Part shown: piece by piece, positions 25,905 to 35,119 of the stretch | Numbering within the stretch: position 1 is the stretch's first letter | Layout: every line of letters begins with the position of its first letter | Assembly: GCA_020636135.1 (NCBI GenBank) | Contig: JACJYK010000001.1 | Coordinates: 2,156,501-2,220,500, forward strand | Length of the DNA stretch: 64,000 bases | Direction: 5' to 3' | Origin: Lewinellaceae bacterium | GTDB taxonomy: Bacteria; Bacteroidota; Bacteroidia; Chitinophagales; Saprospiraceae | Notes under the pieces: generated by a model | Told to the model about the DNA's origin: nothing | The model's input: only the letters and a program-made list of their open reading frames with translations | Databases searched by the model: none | Position numbers and translations under genes: made by a program

Positions 25905-27224
25905 TTATTTGCGATGTGTGGTCAGGTAATCGGCAGCGACCATACAGAGTGATTTAACTCCGGTAATCATGCCGTCCTCATCGATGAAAAAATCGGGCGT
26001 ATGATGGGGCGCGGCATATCCTGCCGGGGTATCCAATGGCTTACCACCGGTGAACCAAAATACGGAAGGAACCTTATTCGCAAAGAAGCTGAAATCTTCT
26101 GCTCCTGTCGTTGCATCCATCACTTGTAAATGATTTCCGCATGCTGCTTCAAGTGAGGGTACGACTTCCCGGGTTAATTCGGGATTGTTGTAGGTGATGG
26201 GATAACCAATTGCAATTTCCACTTCGGCGGTAGCGCCTGCACTTTCTGCGATGAGGGTGGCTGTCTGTTTGATCTTCTCATGAATCTTTCGCTGCATGCC
26301 GGTATCGAGACAGCGGATGGTTCCGCTGAAATCGGCTTCTTCCGGGATGATGTTGTTACGGACGCCGGCATTGATCCTGCCTACACTGATCACGGCTGCT
26401 TCCTTGGTCAGTTCAGTCTGACGGCTGATGATGGTTTGCAATCCCATGATGATCTGTGCTGAAACAGCGATCGGATCAATACCTGCCCAGGGTTGGGATC
26501 CATGGGTTTGTTTACCTTTTACCTTGATGAAAAATTCATCAGAAGATGCCAACTCACCTCCGGGTTTGTACTGAATGGTTCCTATATTGACGCCGGACCA
26601 GATATGCTGTCCGAAAAACACATCAATCCCATATTTTTCGATCAACCCTTCCTTAACCATCAGGGCTGCACCCCCTTCTTCACCGGCGGGAGCTCCTTCC
26701 TCAGCAGGCTGGAAGACAAACACGATCTTACCATTCAGTTGATTCTTTAAATCCTTGAGAATGGAGGCTGCACCCAGCAGCATGGAAATGTGGGTGTCGT
26801 GGCCACAGGCGTGCATGACGCCCACTTCCTGCCCGAGGTAAGTACTGGTTTCTTTTGATGCAAAAGGAATCGGTGTACGCTCGGTCACGGGCAATCCATC
26901 AATGTCCGCACGCAGTCCGATGGTAGGGCCGGGTTTACCGGTATCCAACAGGGCTACGACGCCTGTCTTTGCAAAGCTCCGGTCTACCGTATATCCCATC
27001 TCTTCAAGATATTTTGAGATGGCGTCGGCTGTTTTGAATTCCCGGTTTGATAACTCCGGATACTCGTGAAAATGACGTCGCCATTGGACGACCTGACCGT
27101 TGATGGCGGCCGCTTTCTGGTCAATTTCTGAGTGGAGGTTATTATCTCCGGATATGGCTTTCTGTGCCTGCCCGTAGGTTGCAGCTATAACAATGAGTAG
27201 TGACCACAAAATCCTGATTTTCAT
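25905..27224 (-). CDS. Exported M20 amidohydrolase (paralogue 2)
   Basis: 439 residues from the ATG at 27224, chosen because the signal peptide MKIRILWSLLIVIAATYGQAQ begins there; a longer frame to 27254 adds ten unlikely residues. The catalytic motifs HACGHDTHISMLLGAA and FQPAEEGAPAGEEGGAA and the lid motif GKQTHGSQPWAGIDPI match paralogue 1 nearly word for word. The pair must come from a tandem duplication. N-termini and some loops (GIDVFFGQHIWSGVNIGTI versus GIQVMFGQHIGSGLDVGKL) differ, which may reflect different substrates. Confidence 0.9.
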   Translation of the reverse strand: MKIRILWSLLIVIAATYGQAQKAISGDNNLHSEIDQKAAAINGQVVQWRRHFHEYPELSNREFKTADAISKYLEEMGYTVDRSFAKTGVVALLDTGKPGPTIGLRADIDGLPVTERTPIPFASKETSTYLGQEVGVMHACGHDTHISMLLGAASILKDLKNQLNGKIVFVFQPAEEGAPAGEEGGAALMVKEGLIEKYGIDVFFGQHIWSGVNIGTIQYKPGGELASSDEFFIKVKGKQTHGSQPWAGIDPIAVSAQIIMGLQTIISRQTELTKEAAVISVGRINAGVRNNIIPEEADFSGTIRCLDTGMQRKIHEKIKQTATLIAESAGATAEVEIAIGYPITYNNPELTREVVPSLEAACGNHLQVMDATTGAEDFSFFANKVPSVFWFTGGKPLDTPAGYAAPHHTPDFFIDEDGMITGVKSLCMVAADYLTTHRK

Positions 27225-27366
27225 GCAATCCGCTTTTTCCAGATGAGCGGTCAAGTTAGGAATTTCCTTTTTAAATACAACGCCATGAATAGTATGTAAA
27301 CTGAATTTAAGATCGCCTTTTAATCAGGCATTTTAAATCCGGCAGCCAATATCATCACGTTCAAAA

Positions 27367-30300
27367 TCAGTATCTGTATACCATCAACTTAACCGGCTTG
27401 GAAACCCATCTGTCTCCCTTGATTTGGAGAAAAAGTACGCCGGCAGGCAGTTGCTCCGGCAGGTTTAAATCCAGGTTATTTTGTCCGGACTGAAGCCTTA
27501 ATTCCCACAATTTCCACTGTTGACCGGAGATACTGGTTGCGATCAGCTTTGCATTTCCAGCTTGGGGTGCTTCAAACTGTAAATGGATCATATCCTGCAG
27601 GGCAGGGTTGGGGTAAACCTGGAAAGCAATATTTTTTTCCAGAAATCTTATAGAGGTCGACGGATCAAAGATGGTCTGTCCGGCCAGGAATAAAAGCTGA
27701 CCTCCCTCAACATATTTATCTGAGAGAGAATCCTGGATGGTATGTGCCTGGACCGTAGTCAGAAACAGGGTGGATTCTTCCGGCAAGGTAAAATTCGTAG
27801 ATACATCCCGGATGCCGCCCAAACTCCAGGCACCGGTTATAGCAGGTTGCTGGTCCGGCAACCCAAACGGGCGGGCGGACCGATTGATTCGAGCTATGCG
27901 AAAAGAAGCTCCGGTTTCCAGGTTATATTCCCAGGCAGAAGTCTCCTGTCCGGAAACTTTGCCAAAGAGTGCGTTGTGCAAGGTTCCGGTTTCCTGAATG
28001 TAAAGCCGGTTGGTATTGGCCCATTCCACCGCTCCCGGATTCCGCATCCCAAAGTCTGCATTGGGCAGATTATTGCTGCTAATGTCATCCCCATCGTAAA
28101 CAATCCTAATGTTAGCGGAGTTATCGTCCGGAATAGTCGTTATAACCAGGATACTACCCCAGGCATTCCCGGTTGGGTTGTTGCCATCACCAGTCGTTGT
28201 CATTGCAACCTGATTGGTCTGATTGGGATTGACGGAAAGGCCACCGGGATAGGTAAATCGATAGGCACCGGCATTATCGGCCATGCTTAATAAGGTTGTT
28301 TCACTGGCATAACCTGATGTATCGAAACCTGGAGTTCCTGCTTTATCCGGCTGGTAAATGGGCAATTGGACAAAGTGGCCTTCTTGTTCGGCATTGGTGC
28401 CCTTTAAAGTGCCCTGCGTGATGGATTCATTGGGTACCCAAACGAATAAATCTCCTGATTCTAACCCGTTATTGTTGAGAAATCCATTCCCAGTGCCTTC
28501 TCCCGGCGAACCAATCCATTGTAATAAGGGAGAATCCGGACGGTCCAGGGTTAATAAAGCAGATACTGATCCGGACTGACCGTCAAATAATGCCAGAGAT
28601 TTCCAGGTTGCATGTCCCCAGGCGTTGATAGCGTGGAGTGTTTCTCCGTAAGCATCAAGCGCATAAAAAGTCCCATTGGCAGTGGCTTCGCCGGCAAAGA
28701 AAATATCATCCTGAAGATTGAAATGCAATGCAGGCACCAAAGTACCTCCGGAAAGATTACTTAATCCGGATACGACCGACCCATTTTGATTAATTTGTGT
28801 TGCAACGGCAACATTAGAACCATTGCGGTCCAGTATCTTCCGATAAGCAATGGAAGATCTTTCCAATTCCCTGGTAACCAGGTTAAGATCAAGAGCCCAA
28901 ATTCTCGAGCCATTCAGCAGTAAAGTGTTGTCGAGGTAATAAGATCCACCGGCATCCTCCTCAATCTTACTGTTGACCAGTACACGAATCTGTCCGGTAG
29001 GTAATTCAAAAACTCCAATACCGTCGGGAACTCCCGGCAGGTTATAACCATGGGGACTTTCCCCGACGGTTAGAACCGCTGTTGCGTGATTGCCATTCAG
29101 GCCAGTGAGCATGGCTGTTTCAGTGCTGATGTATGTGTTGGTCCCATTAAGTAAAAGGATCTGACCAGCGGATCCTTCATCGACAGGAACGCTTTTCGCA
29201 TTGACTCCTACAAGGAAAACAGAGGTGTTTTCATCAGGACTTCCAAAAGCATCGCTTACATCGATCAAACCAACCGGGGACCAGGCGCCAGGCTCTGAAC
29301 TTGCCGTGTCGGTGAGCGTACCGGGTATCCCTTTGCGGTTGACCTGCCCAATTCGGGTGATTTTCCCACTTCCCGGGTTAAGCTCCCATACCGATGAGCC
29401 AAGGTCAAGGAAACCACCGAAATCAATAGACCTATTTGTTTGGTCCTCAGTCACATAGATTCGCCCATTTGAAGACCACATGATTTCTGCCGGACAACGA
29501 ATCCCGAAAAATGGTGCAGGTACCTGGCCACCACCAGCATCGTCGCCATCGTAAAGTATGTGTATGGTTGCCGAAGTCAGGCCCTGGCTCAGATCGATCT
29601 GGTACGTTGTTCCCCAGGCATCAGATGCTACGTTATTTCCTCCGGAAGCGGTGAATACAATCTGATGTCCAATGACAGGATTGGTTGCCATGCCACGAAT
29701 TCCATTAAATGCAAAGGCATTATACAAGCGGGCAAGTGATTGCTGAGTCGATAAAGATGCGTAACCCAGATCATCATATCCGGTCACATTAGCTTTGTCA
29801 GGGTCATACAAATTTAATTTAAAGAAGCTGCCATCCGCAGGAAGCCCGGTACCATGAAATTGGGCGGGGTTGCCCACCACATCCCCGGACCAAACGTATA
29901 CATCGCCGGTAGCTAACCCGTTTTGATCTAAGAATGAACCGTCACCCAACCCGTTGATCTTACCGAGATACAGGTACAAATGTCCGCCAGGATTTCCGTC
30001 TCCATACAACAGACCAATTTTACCTTCATCAGTGACAATGGCTGCGAATTGATGGAAAGCTCCGCGTCCCAGAGCCGGTGCCGCCCAGATCTCTCCCTCC
30101 TGAAGATCCATAGCATAAGCCAAACCGTCCTCTGATCCCTCCCCGAACAGCATGATGTCATCGTAAAATCCATAATCTCCGGACAGGAATAAAGATGAAG
30201 AACTCAAATGATCAAATCCTGCAGAGTCATTACCGCTTTCATTGATTTGAATGGCATTGGTGACTTCCTTACCATGGCGGTCGTAAATAATGAAATAGGG

Positions 30301-30642
30301 GAGGCCCGCATCAATTGGTTTATTGGTAACCGGGTCCAGATCGAGGTAGCTAATACGGCTCCCGGTCAGGATAAGTCCGTTCTCAATCGGATAAGTGCTT
30401 CCGGCAGCAGCCGGAAAATCGTGGGTGATCATGAGCCTGTTATAACCCTGCTCGGTCTGGTACATGGAAATCCCGGAGATATTACCAGGTAAAGAATAAC
30501 CATTGACCGTTTCACCGACACCTTGCAGGATAGTTTGTATCCAGGAATTCGTACCCTTCAGCAGCGGGTCCTGGGCGAAGAATTGTAACGGAAATGACAC
30601 TGCAAACCAAAGAATGAACAGGAAGTGGATGTGTGTTTTCAT
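27367..30642 (-). CDS. Large T9SS-exported protein with two PhoX-like (DUF839) halves
   Basis: 1091 residues. A signal peptide (to FAQ, about 24) is followed by two homologous halves, about 30-510 and 515-1000. Each begins G-E-x-x-x-G-Y-x-L-P-G and contains LLNGSRI/LTGSRI, the D-x-x-T-x-x-x-x-x-x-x-x-Y-x-x-I-x-D-R turn, and WELNPGSGKITRI/WEYNLETGASFRI. This pattern recalls the beta-propeller DUF839/PhoX-type phosphatase-like family. The last 80 residues are a T9SS type A sorting domain (VYPNPALQDMIHLQF, LPAGVLFLQIKGDRWVSKPVKLMVYRY). The His-Glu near the family's usual N-H-E motif is changed in both halves (THD; NSK), so phosphatase activity is doubtful. DUF839 assignment is from memory of the family and needs a profile search. 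Confidence 0.65.
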   Translation of the reverse strand: MKTHIHFLFILWFAVSFPLQFFAQDPLLKGTNSWIQTILQGVGETVNGYSLPGNISGISMYQTEQGYNRLMITHDFPAAAGSTYPIENGLILTGSRISYLDLDPVTNKPIDAGLPYFIIYDRHGKEVTNAIQINESGNDSAGFDHLSSSSLFLSGDYGFYDDIMLFGEGSEDGLAYAMDLQEGEIWAAPALGRGAFHQFAAIVTDEGKIGLLYGDGNPGGHLYLYLGKINGLGDGSFLDQNGLATGDVYVWSGDVVGNPAQFHGTGLPADGSFFKLNLYDPDKANVTGYDDLGYASLSTQQSLARLYNAFAFNGIRGMATNPVIGHQIVFTASGGNNVASDAWGTTYQIDLSQGLTSATIHILYDGDDAGGGQVPAPFFGIRCPAEIMWSSNGRIYVTEDQTNRSIDFGGFLDLGSSVWELNPGSGKITRIGQVNRKGIPGTLTDTASSEPGAWSPVGLIDVSDAFGSPDENTSVFLVGVNAKSVPVDEGSAGQILLLNGTNTYISTETAMLTGLNGNHATAVLTVGESPHGYNLPGVPDGIGVFELPTGQIRVLVNSKIEEDAGGSYYLDNTLLLNGSRIWALDLNLVTRELERSSIAYRKILDRNGSNVAVATQINQNGSVVSGLSNLSGGTLVPALHFNLQDDIFFAGEATANGTFYALDAYGETLHAINAWGHATWKSLALFDGQSGSVSALLTLDRPDSPLLQWIGSPGEGTGNGFLNNNGLESGDLFVWVPNESITQGTLKGTNAEQEGHFVQLPIYQPDKAGTPGFDTSGYASETTLLSMADNAGAYRFTYPGGLSVNPNQTNQVAMTTTGDGNNPTGNAWGSILVITTIPDDNSANIRIVYDGDDISSNNLPNADFGMRNPGAVEWANTNRLYIQETGTLHNALFGKVSGQETSAWEYNLETGASFRIARINRSARPFGLPDQQPAITGAWSLGGIRDVSTNFTLPEESTLFLTTVQAHTIQDSLSDKYVEGGQLLFLAGQTIFDPSTSIRFLEKNIAFQVYPNPALQDMIHLQFEAPQAGNAKLIATSISGQQWKLWELRLQSGQNNLDLNLPEQLPAGVLFLQIKGDRWVSKPVKLMVYRY

Positions 30643-30981
30643 AAGGCAAATTTGGATTGGGTTATCTTGCAGGTCGGTACACCTAAGTTATAACAATTTG
30701 GGATGCCAATATTGATACATTAATTAAATTTTGTATTTGTTAACTTATACCGATGGTTTTTTCGACTCATTCATGGTTTGAAATGAAGACCATCAGTCCG
30801 ATGGAGGTAAATTGAGTTTTGGCAGTGCAAAAAGGTAGGTGAATTTTTTGACGATACTTTGAAAGGCAATTTCAACCCCAGACCACTAAATCATAGTTCT
30901 GGTATACCTGGATTACGCGTTCTATGAAAGGATGAAATAGTGCTCTAATATGTCTATTCCCAGAAGATCTACCAGGTCTGG
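30643..30981. other. 339-bp intergenic stretch, nothing recognised
   Basis: AT-rich gap between the DUF839-like gene and the PiT-like gene. No ORF of useful length, no tRNA-like fold, no strong hairpin with a T-run and no exact TAnnTTTG box on the minus strand near the downstream start were found. Confidence 0.5.
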
Positions 30982-32013
30982 TTAGATATGCGCCAGGAGT
31001 TTGATGACGAACACCAAAACCACACTCACAACCAGACCAAAAAAGACTTTTAGCAGATCGGCGATGATCATACGGATGGTATTACGTGACAGTTGCTTGT
31101 TGAGGACAAGACGCATGGCAATTTCGCGACCGGCAAGTAAGCCGATAAATACCCAGGTTGTACTCATAGGAAGTTTGCCACCCCACAATCCGAAATAATC
31201 GTCTTTGAAAATGAGGAGGATAATGGCGTAGAAGAAATCGACAAATGTTGCGGAGCGGATGTCTCCAGTACTGGCTTTGGCGCGAACAATGTTTTGAACC
31301 TTTCCGCCTCGCTGGTAGAAAATGTAAGCCAATAAGATAAGCAGGATGGACAATGCCAGGAAAAATTGCCACACCGGCAGGTCATGTCCATTTCGCAGAT
31401 AAATGAAAATGTTGGCCAGATCTTGAGTCAGCCACTGATACCAGAGGAAACCGGTGGAGCACCATTGAAGGACTGTCCAAACCTGGTTGCCGGTATGCGT
31501 GATCTTATGTTCGTTAAAGTATTTTTCCGTGAATCGACTTATCGCCAGATAGATGATGATAGCCGAAAAGAAGGCAATGATATAACCCATCACCGATTTT
31601 TGAACCATCCCACCCAACAACTGGGAGGAATCAAAAAGGCTGGTTATCATTGATCCTGCATTTGCCGGAATCTGGTGCAGTGAAAACAGGGTCAGGATCA
31701 TGAATGTGGTACTTACCGGTATGCCATAGCGGGTGATGATGAGTAACACGATGGGTGGCAACATGTAATACCACGGGTAAGTCGTGGGAATATCAAATTT
31801 GGCCAATCGTTCATAGGAAAGATCGTAAAAGAAGTATCCGTAGATTAAAGTCAGGGAAAGGATGGTTCCTGCAAAGGCAAAGAGCACATACCATTTCAAC
31901 TTTTCTTCATTGGAAGTCAGAAAAGTCCCCAGCGTTTGAATGACATCATTACCAACTACCGAATAGGAAGCAAGTGCAAAACCGGCCCACATGACGATCC
32001 ATGAAAAATCCAT
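30982..32013 (-). CDS. PiT-like inorganic phosphate permease
   Basis: 343 residues with about eight to nine membrane helices. SYSVVGNDVIQTLGTF near residues 17-32 resembles the G-x-N-D-V-A-N-x-x-G signature of PiT phosphate transporters, and GLWGGKLPMSTTWVFIGLLAGREIA in the second half resembles the second inverted repeat. It is shorter than classical PiT proteins (about 400-530) and the second repeat's N-D is missing, so it may be a divergent member or another cation/anion symporter. It is on the same strand and between two surface-protein genes. Confidence 0.65.
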   Translation of the reverse strand: MDFSWIVMWAGFALASYSVVGNDVIQTLGTFLTSNEEKLKWYVLFAFAGTILSLTLIYGYFFYDLSYERLAKFDIPTTYPWYYMLPPIVLLIITRYGIPVSTTFMILTLFSLHQIPANAGSMITSLFDSSQLLGGMVQKSVMGYIIAFFSAIIIYLAISRFTEKYFNEHKITHTGNQVWTVLQWCSTGFLWYQWLTQDLANIFIYLRNGHDLPVWQFFLALSILLILLAYIFYQRGGKVQNIVRAKASTGDIRSATFVDFFYAIILLIFKDDYFGLWGGKLPMSTTWVFIGLLAGREIAMRLVLNKQLSRNTIRMIIADLLKVFFGLVVSVVLVFVIKLLAHI

Positions 32014-32088
32014 AGTGCTTTGTTACGGTTACCAATCGCTTTAAAACGAGCGTTTACATAAGGTGGATCAAACCATCCCGTTGATTCA

Positions 32089-32121
32089 CAAAATAAGAAA
32101 CCCCAGACGGGTCCGGGGTCT
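32089..32121 (-). terminator. Putative terminator after the TonB receptor gene
   Basis: On the minus strand a 7-bp stem (AGACCCC / GGGGTTT, one G-T pair) with a 10-nt loop is followed by the T-rich TTTCTTATTTTG, 35-67 nt after the receptor stop. The tail is only moderately T-rich. Confidence 0.6.
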
Positions 32122-32155
32122 CTCTAAAGATAAAATTAACCTAGTGCCAAAATAA

Positions 32156-34984
32156 TTAGCGGATGGTGTAAGACAACCCCAGACTGTAACTGATACCTTG
32201 CTTGTATTTACTATAAATAAATTCATTTCCAAGGTATTCCGAAGAAATCACGTACGGGTTATCCAGGATATTCCGAACAGCAATTCTAGCTGTCAATTGA
32301 TTGAATGTTTTTGCCAGGCTAAAATCCAGTTGTGCACGCCCCCGGTCGTAGATGTCCGGTGTGCCCTCCCGTCCGATAATGTTCAAACGGTCTCCTAACA
32401 CATTAAGGAACAAGGATGCGTCCAGGCCACGATCCGGGTCGATATACAATAATCCGGTATTAATGATGAATGGAGACTGGCCTTCAAAGGGCCGGTTTTT
32501 CGGCTCAAGTCCTGTCAGATCAATTACGTCCAGTTTGGACCGGATCAGGGAGAAGTTGGTGTTCAGTTTGAACTTCTCAAGAGCGGGTGCAATGAATCCG
32601 AAGTCCTTACGCAATTCAAACTCCAGGCCAAACAGGTTTCCGCCCGCTACATTGGTAAACTGGATCTCCGGGTTGGAAGACCTGCGGTACATCAGCGAAA
32701 TCGGGTTGGTGAAATCTTTGTAGTATGCGCTCACCGCAAACAATTCACCTGGTTTCATAAACCATTCCCAGCGCAGGTCATAGTTATCAATATTGGATTT
32801 TTTCAATTGGGTGTTACCCAAATAAAATTCATTGGTGAGCGGGTCAAAGGCAACAAATGGAGCGATCTCCCTCAAATTAGGCCGGGCAATCGTCTGTGCA
32901 AAAGTGGCCCGGATGTTCATGTTTTCATTCAGTGAATAAATCAGGCTGAGTGACGGCAGGAAGTCCAGATCATTGATTTTGCCGATCCGCAGTGAATCGG
33001 GCCTGGAGGCAGCGGCGCTTTCAACAAACATGTCCGTTTTTTCTGCTCTCACTCCTCCGACAAACCGCATCCGGGAACTCAATGATGCCGTTAGCATCCC
33101 ATATCCAGCGGCAACATGCTGATATCCCGAGTATATGTTGTCAGCCGTAGTCCGGTTGACCAGATAATTTCCAAATATTGCCTTATTGCCTTCTGAGCTT
33201 ATGATCCCAATATTGTCCTCTGACAGGTATACATCAGGGTCACCATGGTACCCTGTTCCCTGGAATTGATCGATCTGAAAACGATCCTCGTAAAAATCAC
33301 GGTCCTTGGTCGAATACAACCCTCCAACCTGCAGTTTATAATTTTTCTTGGCGTCAAGCGGAATGCTGATATCCAGTTTGGCATCTTTCTGAACATCATT
33401 CAGATGGCGGAAAAAGTGAAAAGGACGCTCCACATCAGATTCCGGTATGTAATAGAGATTGGTCTCTATGTTGTACGCATTGTTGAAAAAACGACTGTCT
33501 GGTTCATCAAGTGTCGATTCAGCCAGACTGGTTTTCCATTCGATCTTCAAATCGTTCAGCTTGGGAAACACATGGTTACCACTTAATTGATAATTAATCA
33601 GTTCACGTTGATTGAAAATCAATGCACGGCCTTGCAGGAAGATCGGATTGACAATGTTGTCCGGTTGTTCACCATAGACATACCTGGTTATTTTTTCCGT
33701 ATTGTGGTTGTAGATGGTGTTGAAGGTAATGGAATGGTTGGTGCCAAATTTATAAGCCAGGCCGAACAATCCATTCACGATAGGGTTATCGGTACTTTTG
33801 GTGTCTTCGAAGTCCCCCTGATTACGCAAGGTACCGGTAGAGATATTCTCCAGCCTCCAGTTTGCTTTCTGGAATTGATCCAGATGTTCAAAAGAACGCT
33901 TGTAGGAAGCTGAAAGGATGATTCCCAGCGGATTGCCAAACAACTTGATTTGGTTGCCGAATGAGAGTCCCAGCGAATGATCCAGTGGAGATCTGGTAGT
34001 CTGAGGCTCATACTGGTTATTCAGGGAGCGGATAGCAGCATCTGCTTCCTGAAAAGCTCCTGCAAATGGCTCTCTGCCTACCCGGCCCAGGATAGCTGTA
34101 TTTTTGTTCAAAATGCTTAATACTTCCGGATTGGTGAGCAAATCCGGACGGGCGCGACCTCCGTCATCATACCCGAGGAAATCGTATTTGCCTCCCGGAT
34201 GTGTTAAGAACCGGTCGGTCAGGTTGAAGTTTGGATTGTATCCGATGCTACTGGAGAAAGTCAGTGAAAATTGTTCCGGAAAAGATTTGGTTTTAATATC
34301 CACATTACCACCGGTGAAGGTGCCCGGTTGATCCGGAGTAAAAGTTTTGGAAGTAATGATGTTATCAAGGAGGTTCGCCGGAATCAGGTCCAGCTGAGCG
34401 CCATTCCGGTAGGGGTCAGCACTTGGAATGATCAGTCCGTTCAGCTGGGAAAGGGAGTAGCGGTCACCCAGGCCGCGGATGTAAATGTACTTACCACCAC
34501 TGATAGTCGTTCCGGTCACTTTCTTCATAGCGCCGGCTGCGTCACTAACCGCCAAACGGTTCATTTCCTGGGAAGATATACCATCCTGAATTTTATCTGA
34601 TTTTTTCTGCAGTAGCAGGATGGAGTTTTCCGAATTCTTGATGGTGGTAGCCTTTACCACGACATTCAGGTCTAAATCGAGGGCTTCATCCGATAGGGCA
34701 ATGTCGAGATAGGTTACTTCTTTATTTTTTACGATAACTTCTTCAACGATTTTATCCTGAAAGCCCAGGTAACTGACAACGAGGGTGTAGCTACCTTCCG
34801 GTGCGTTGATCTGATACGAGCCGTCGATGTCGGTGGAGGCGCCACTACCGGTCTCTTTGATCAGGACATTGCAGCCAATGAGCGGTTCAGCAGTTCTTTG
34901 GTCGGAAACAATCCCGGAGATGGTTCCCTGGCCAAAAATCAAGGCAGGTATCCCAACCAAAAGGGTTAGCAATAAGCTCTTCAT
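32156..34984 (-). CDS. TonB-dependent receptor with CarboxypepD_reg-like domain
   Basis: 942 residues from the ATG at 34984 (GTG at 34990 is in frame). Signal peptide to about residue 20 (IFGQ). Residues about 22-105 are the CarboxypepD_reg-like domain (GTISGIVSDQRTAEPLIGCNVLIKETGSG). The plug (about 120-230) includes VTGTTISGGKYIYIRGLGDRYS, and the C-terminal barrel ends GISYSLGLSYTIR. It imports a substrate across the outer membrane using TonB energy. There is no SusD-like lipoprotein next to it; instead a T9SS cargo gene lies just upstream. Substrate is unknown. Confidence 0.92.
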   Translation of the reverse strand: MKSLLLTLLVGIPALIFGQGTISGIVSDQRTAEPLIGCNVLIKETGSGASTDIDGSYQINAPEGSYTLVVSYLGFQDKIVEEVIVKNKEVTYLDIALSDEALDLDLNVVVKATTIKNSENSILLLQKKSDKIQDGISSQEMNRLAVSDAAGAMKKVTGTTISGGKYIYIRGLGDRYSLSQLNGLIIPSADPYRNGAQLDLIPANLLDNIITSKTFTPDQPGTFTGGNVDIKTKSFPEQFSLTFSSSIGYNPNFNLTDRFLTHPGGKYDFLGYDDGGRARPDLLTNPEVLSILNKNTAILGRVGREPFAGAFQEADAAIRSLNNQYEPQTTRSPLDHSLGLSFGNQIKLFGNPLGIILSASYKRSFEHLDQFQKANWRLENISTGTLRNQGDFEDTKSTDNPIVNGLFGLAYKFGTNHSITFNTIYNHNTEKITRYVYGEQPDNIVNPIFLQGRALIFNQRELINYQLSGNHVFPKLNDLKIEWKTSLAESTLDEPDSRFFNNAYNIETNLYYIPESDVERPFHFFRHLNDVQKDAKLDISIPLDAKKNYKLQVGGLYSTKDRDFYEDRFQIDQFQGTGYHGDPDVYLSEDNIGIISSEGNKAIFGNYLVNRTTADNIYSGYQHVAAGYGMLTASLSSRMRFVGGVRAEKTDMFVESAAASRPDSLRIGKINDLDFLPSLSLIYSLNENMNIRATFAQTIARPNLREIAPFVAFDPLTNEFYLGNTQLKKSNIDNYDLRWEWFMKPGELFAVSAYYKDFTNPISLMYRRSSNPEIQFTNVAGGNLFGLEFELRKDFGFIAPALEKFKLNTNFSLIRSKLDVIDLTGLEPKNRPFEGQSPFIINTGLLYIDPDRGLDASLFLNVLGDRLNIIGREGTPDIYDRGRAQLDFSLAKTFNQLTARIAVRNILDNPYVISSEYLGNEFIYSKYKQGISYSLGLSYTIR

Positions 34985-35065
34985 ATGCACTAGGTTTGTT
35001 TTATCGCTGCAAAGGTCACATATGGAATTAAACTTAATGTTTCCGCTGTGTTAAGTTATTGTAAA

Positions 35066-35094
35066 CAAAAAAAGGGGTGTCAAACGACACCCCT
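35066..35094 (-). terminator. Intrinsic terminator between the T9SS cargo gene and the TonB receptor gene
   Basis: On the minus strand a perfect 9-bp stem AGGGGTGTC / GACACCCCT with a 4-nt loop is followed by a seven-base T-run, 26 nt after the stop of the 35120-38095 gene. It should end that transcript or reduce read-through into the receptor gene. Confidence 0.9.
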
Positions 35095-35119
35095 GCAAAA
35101 CTCAGGATATAAGATTCAC

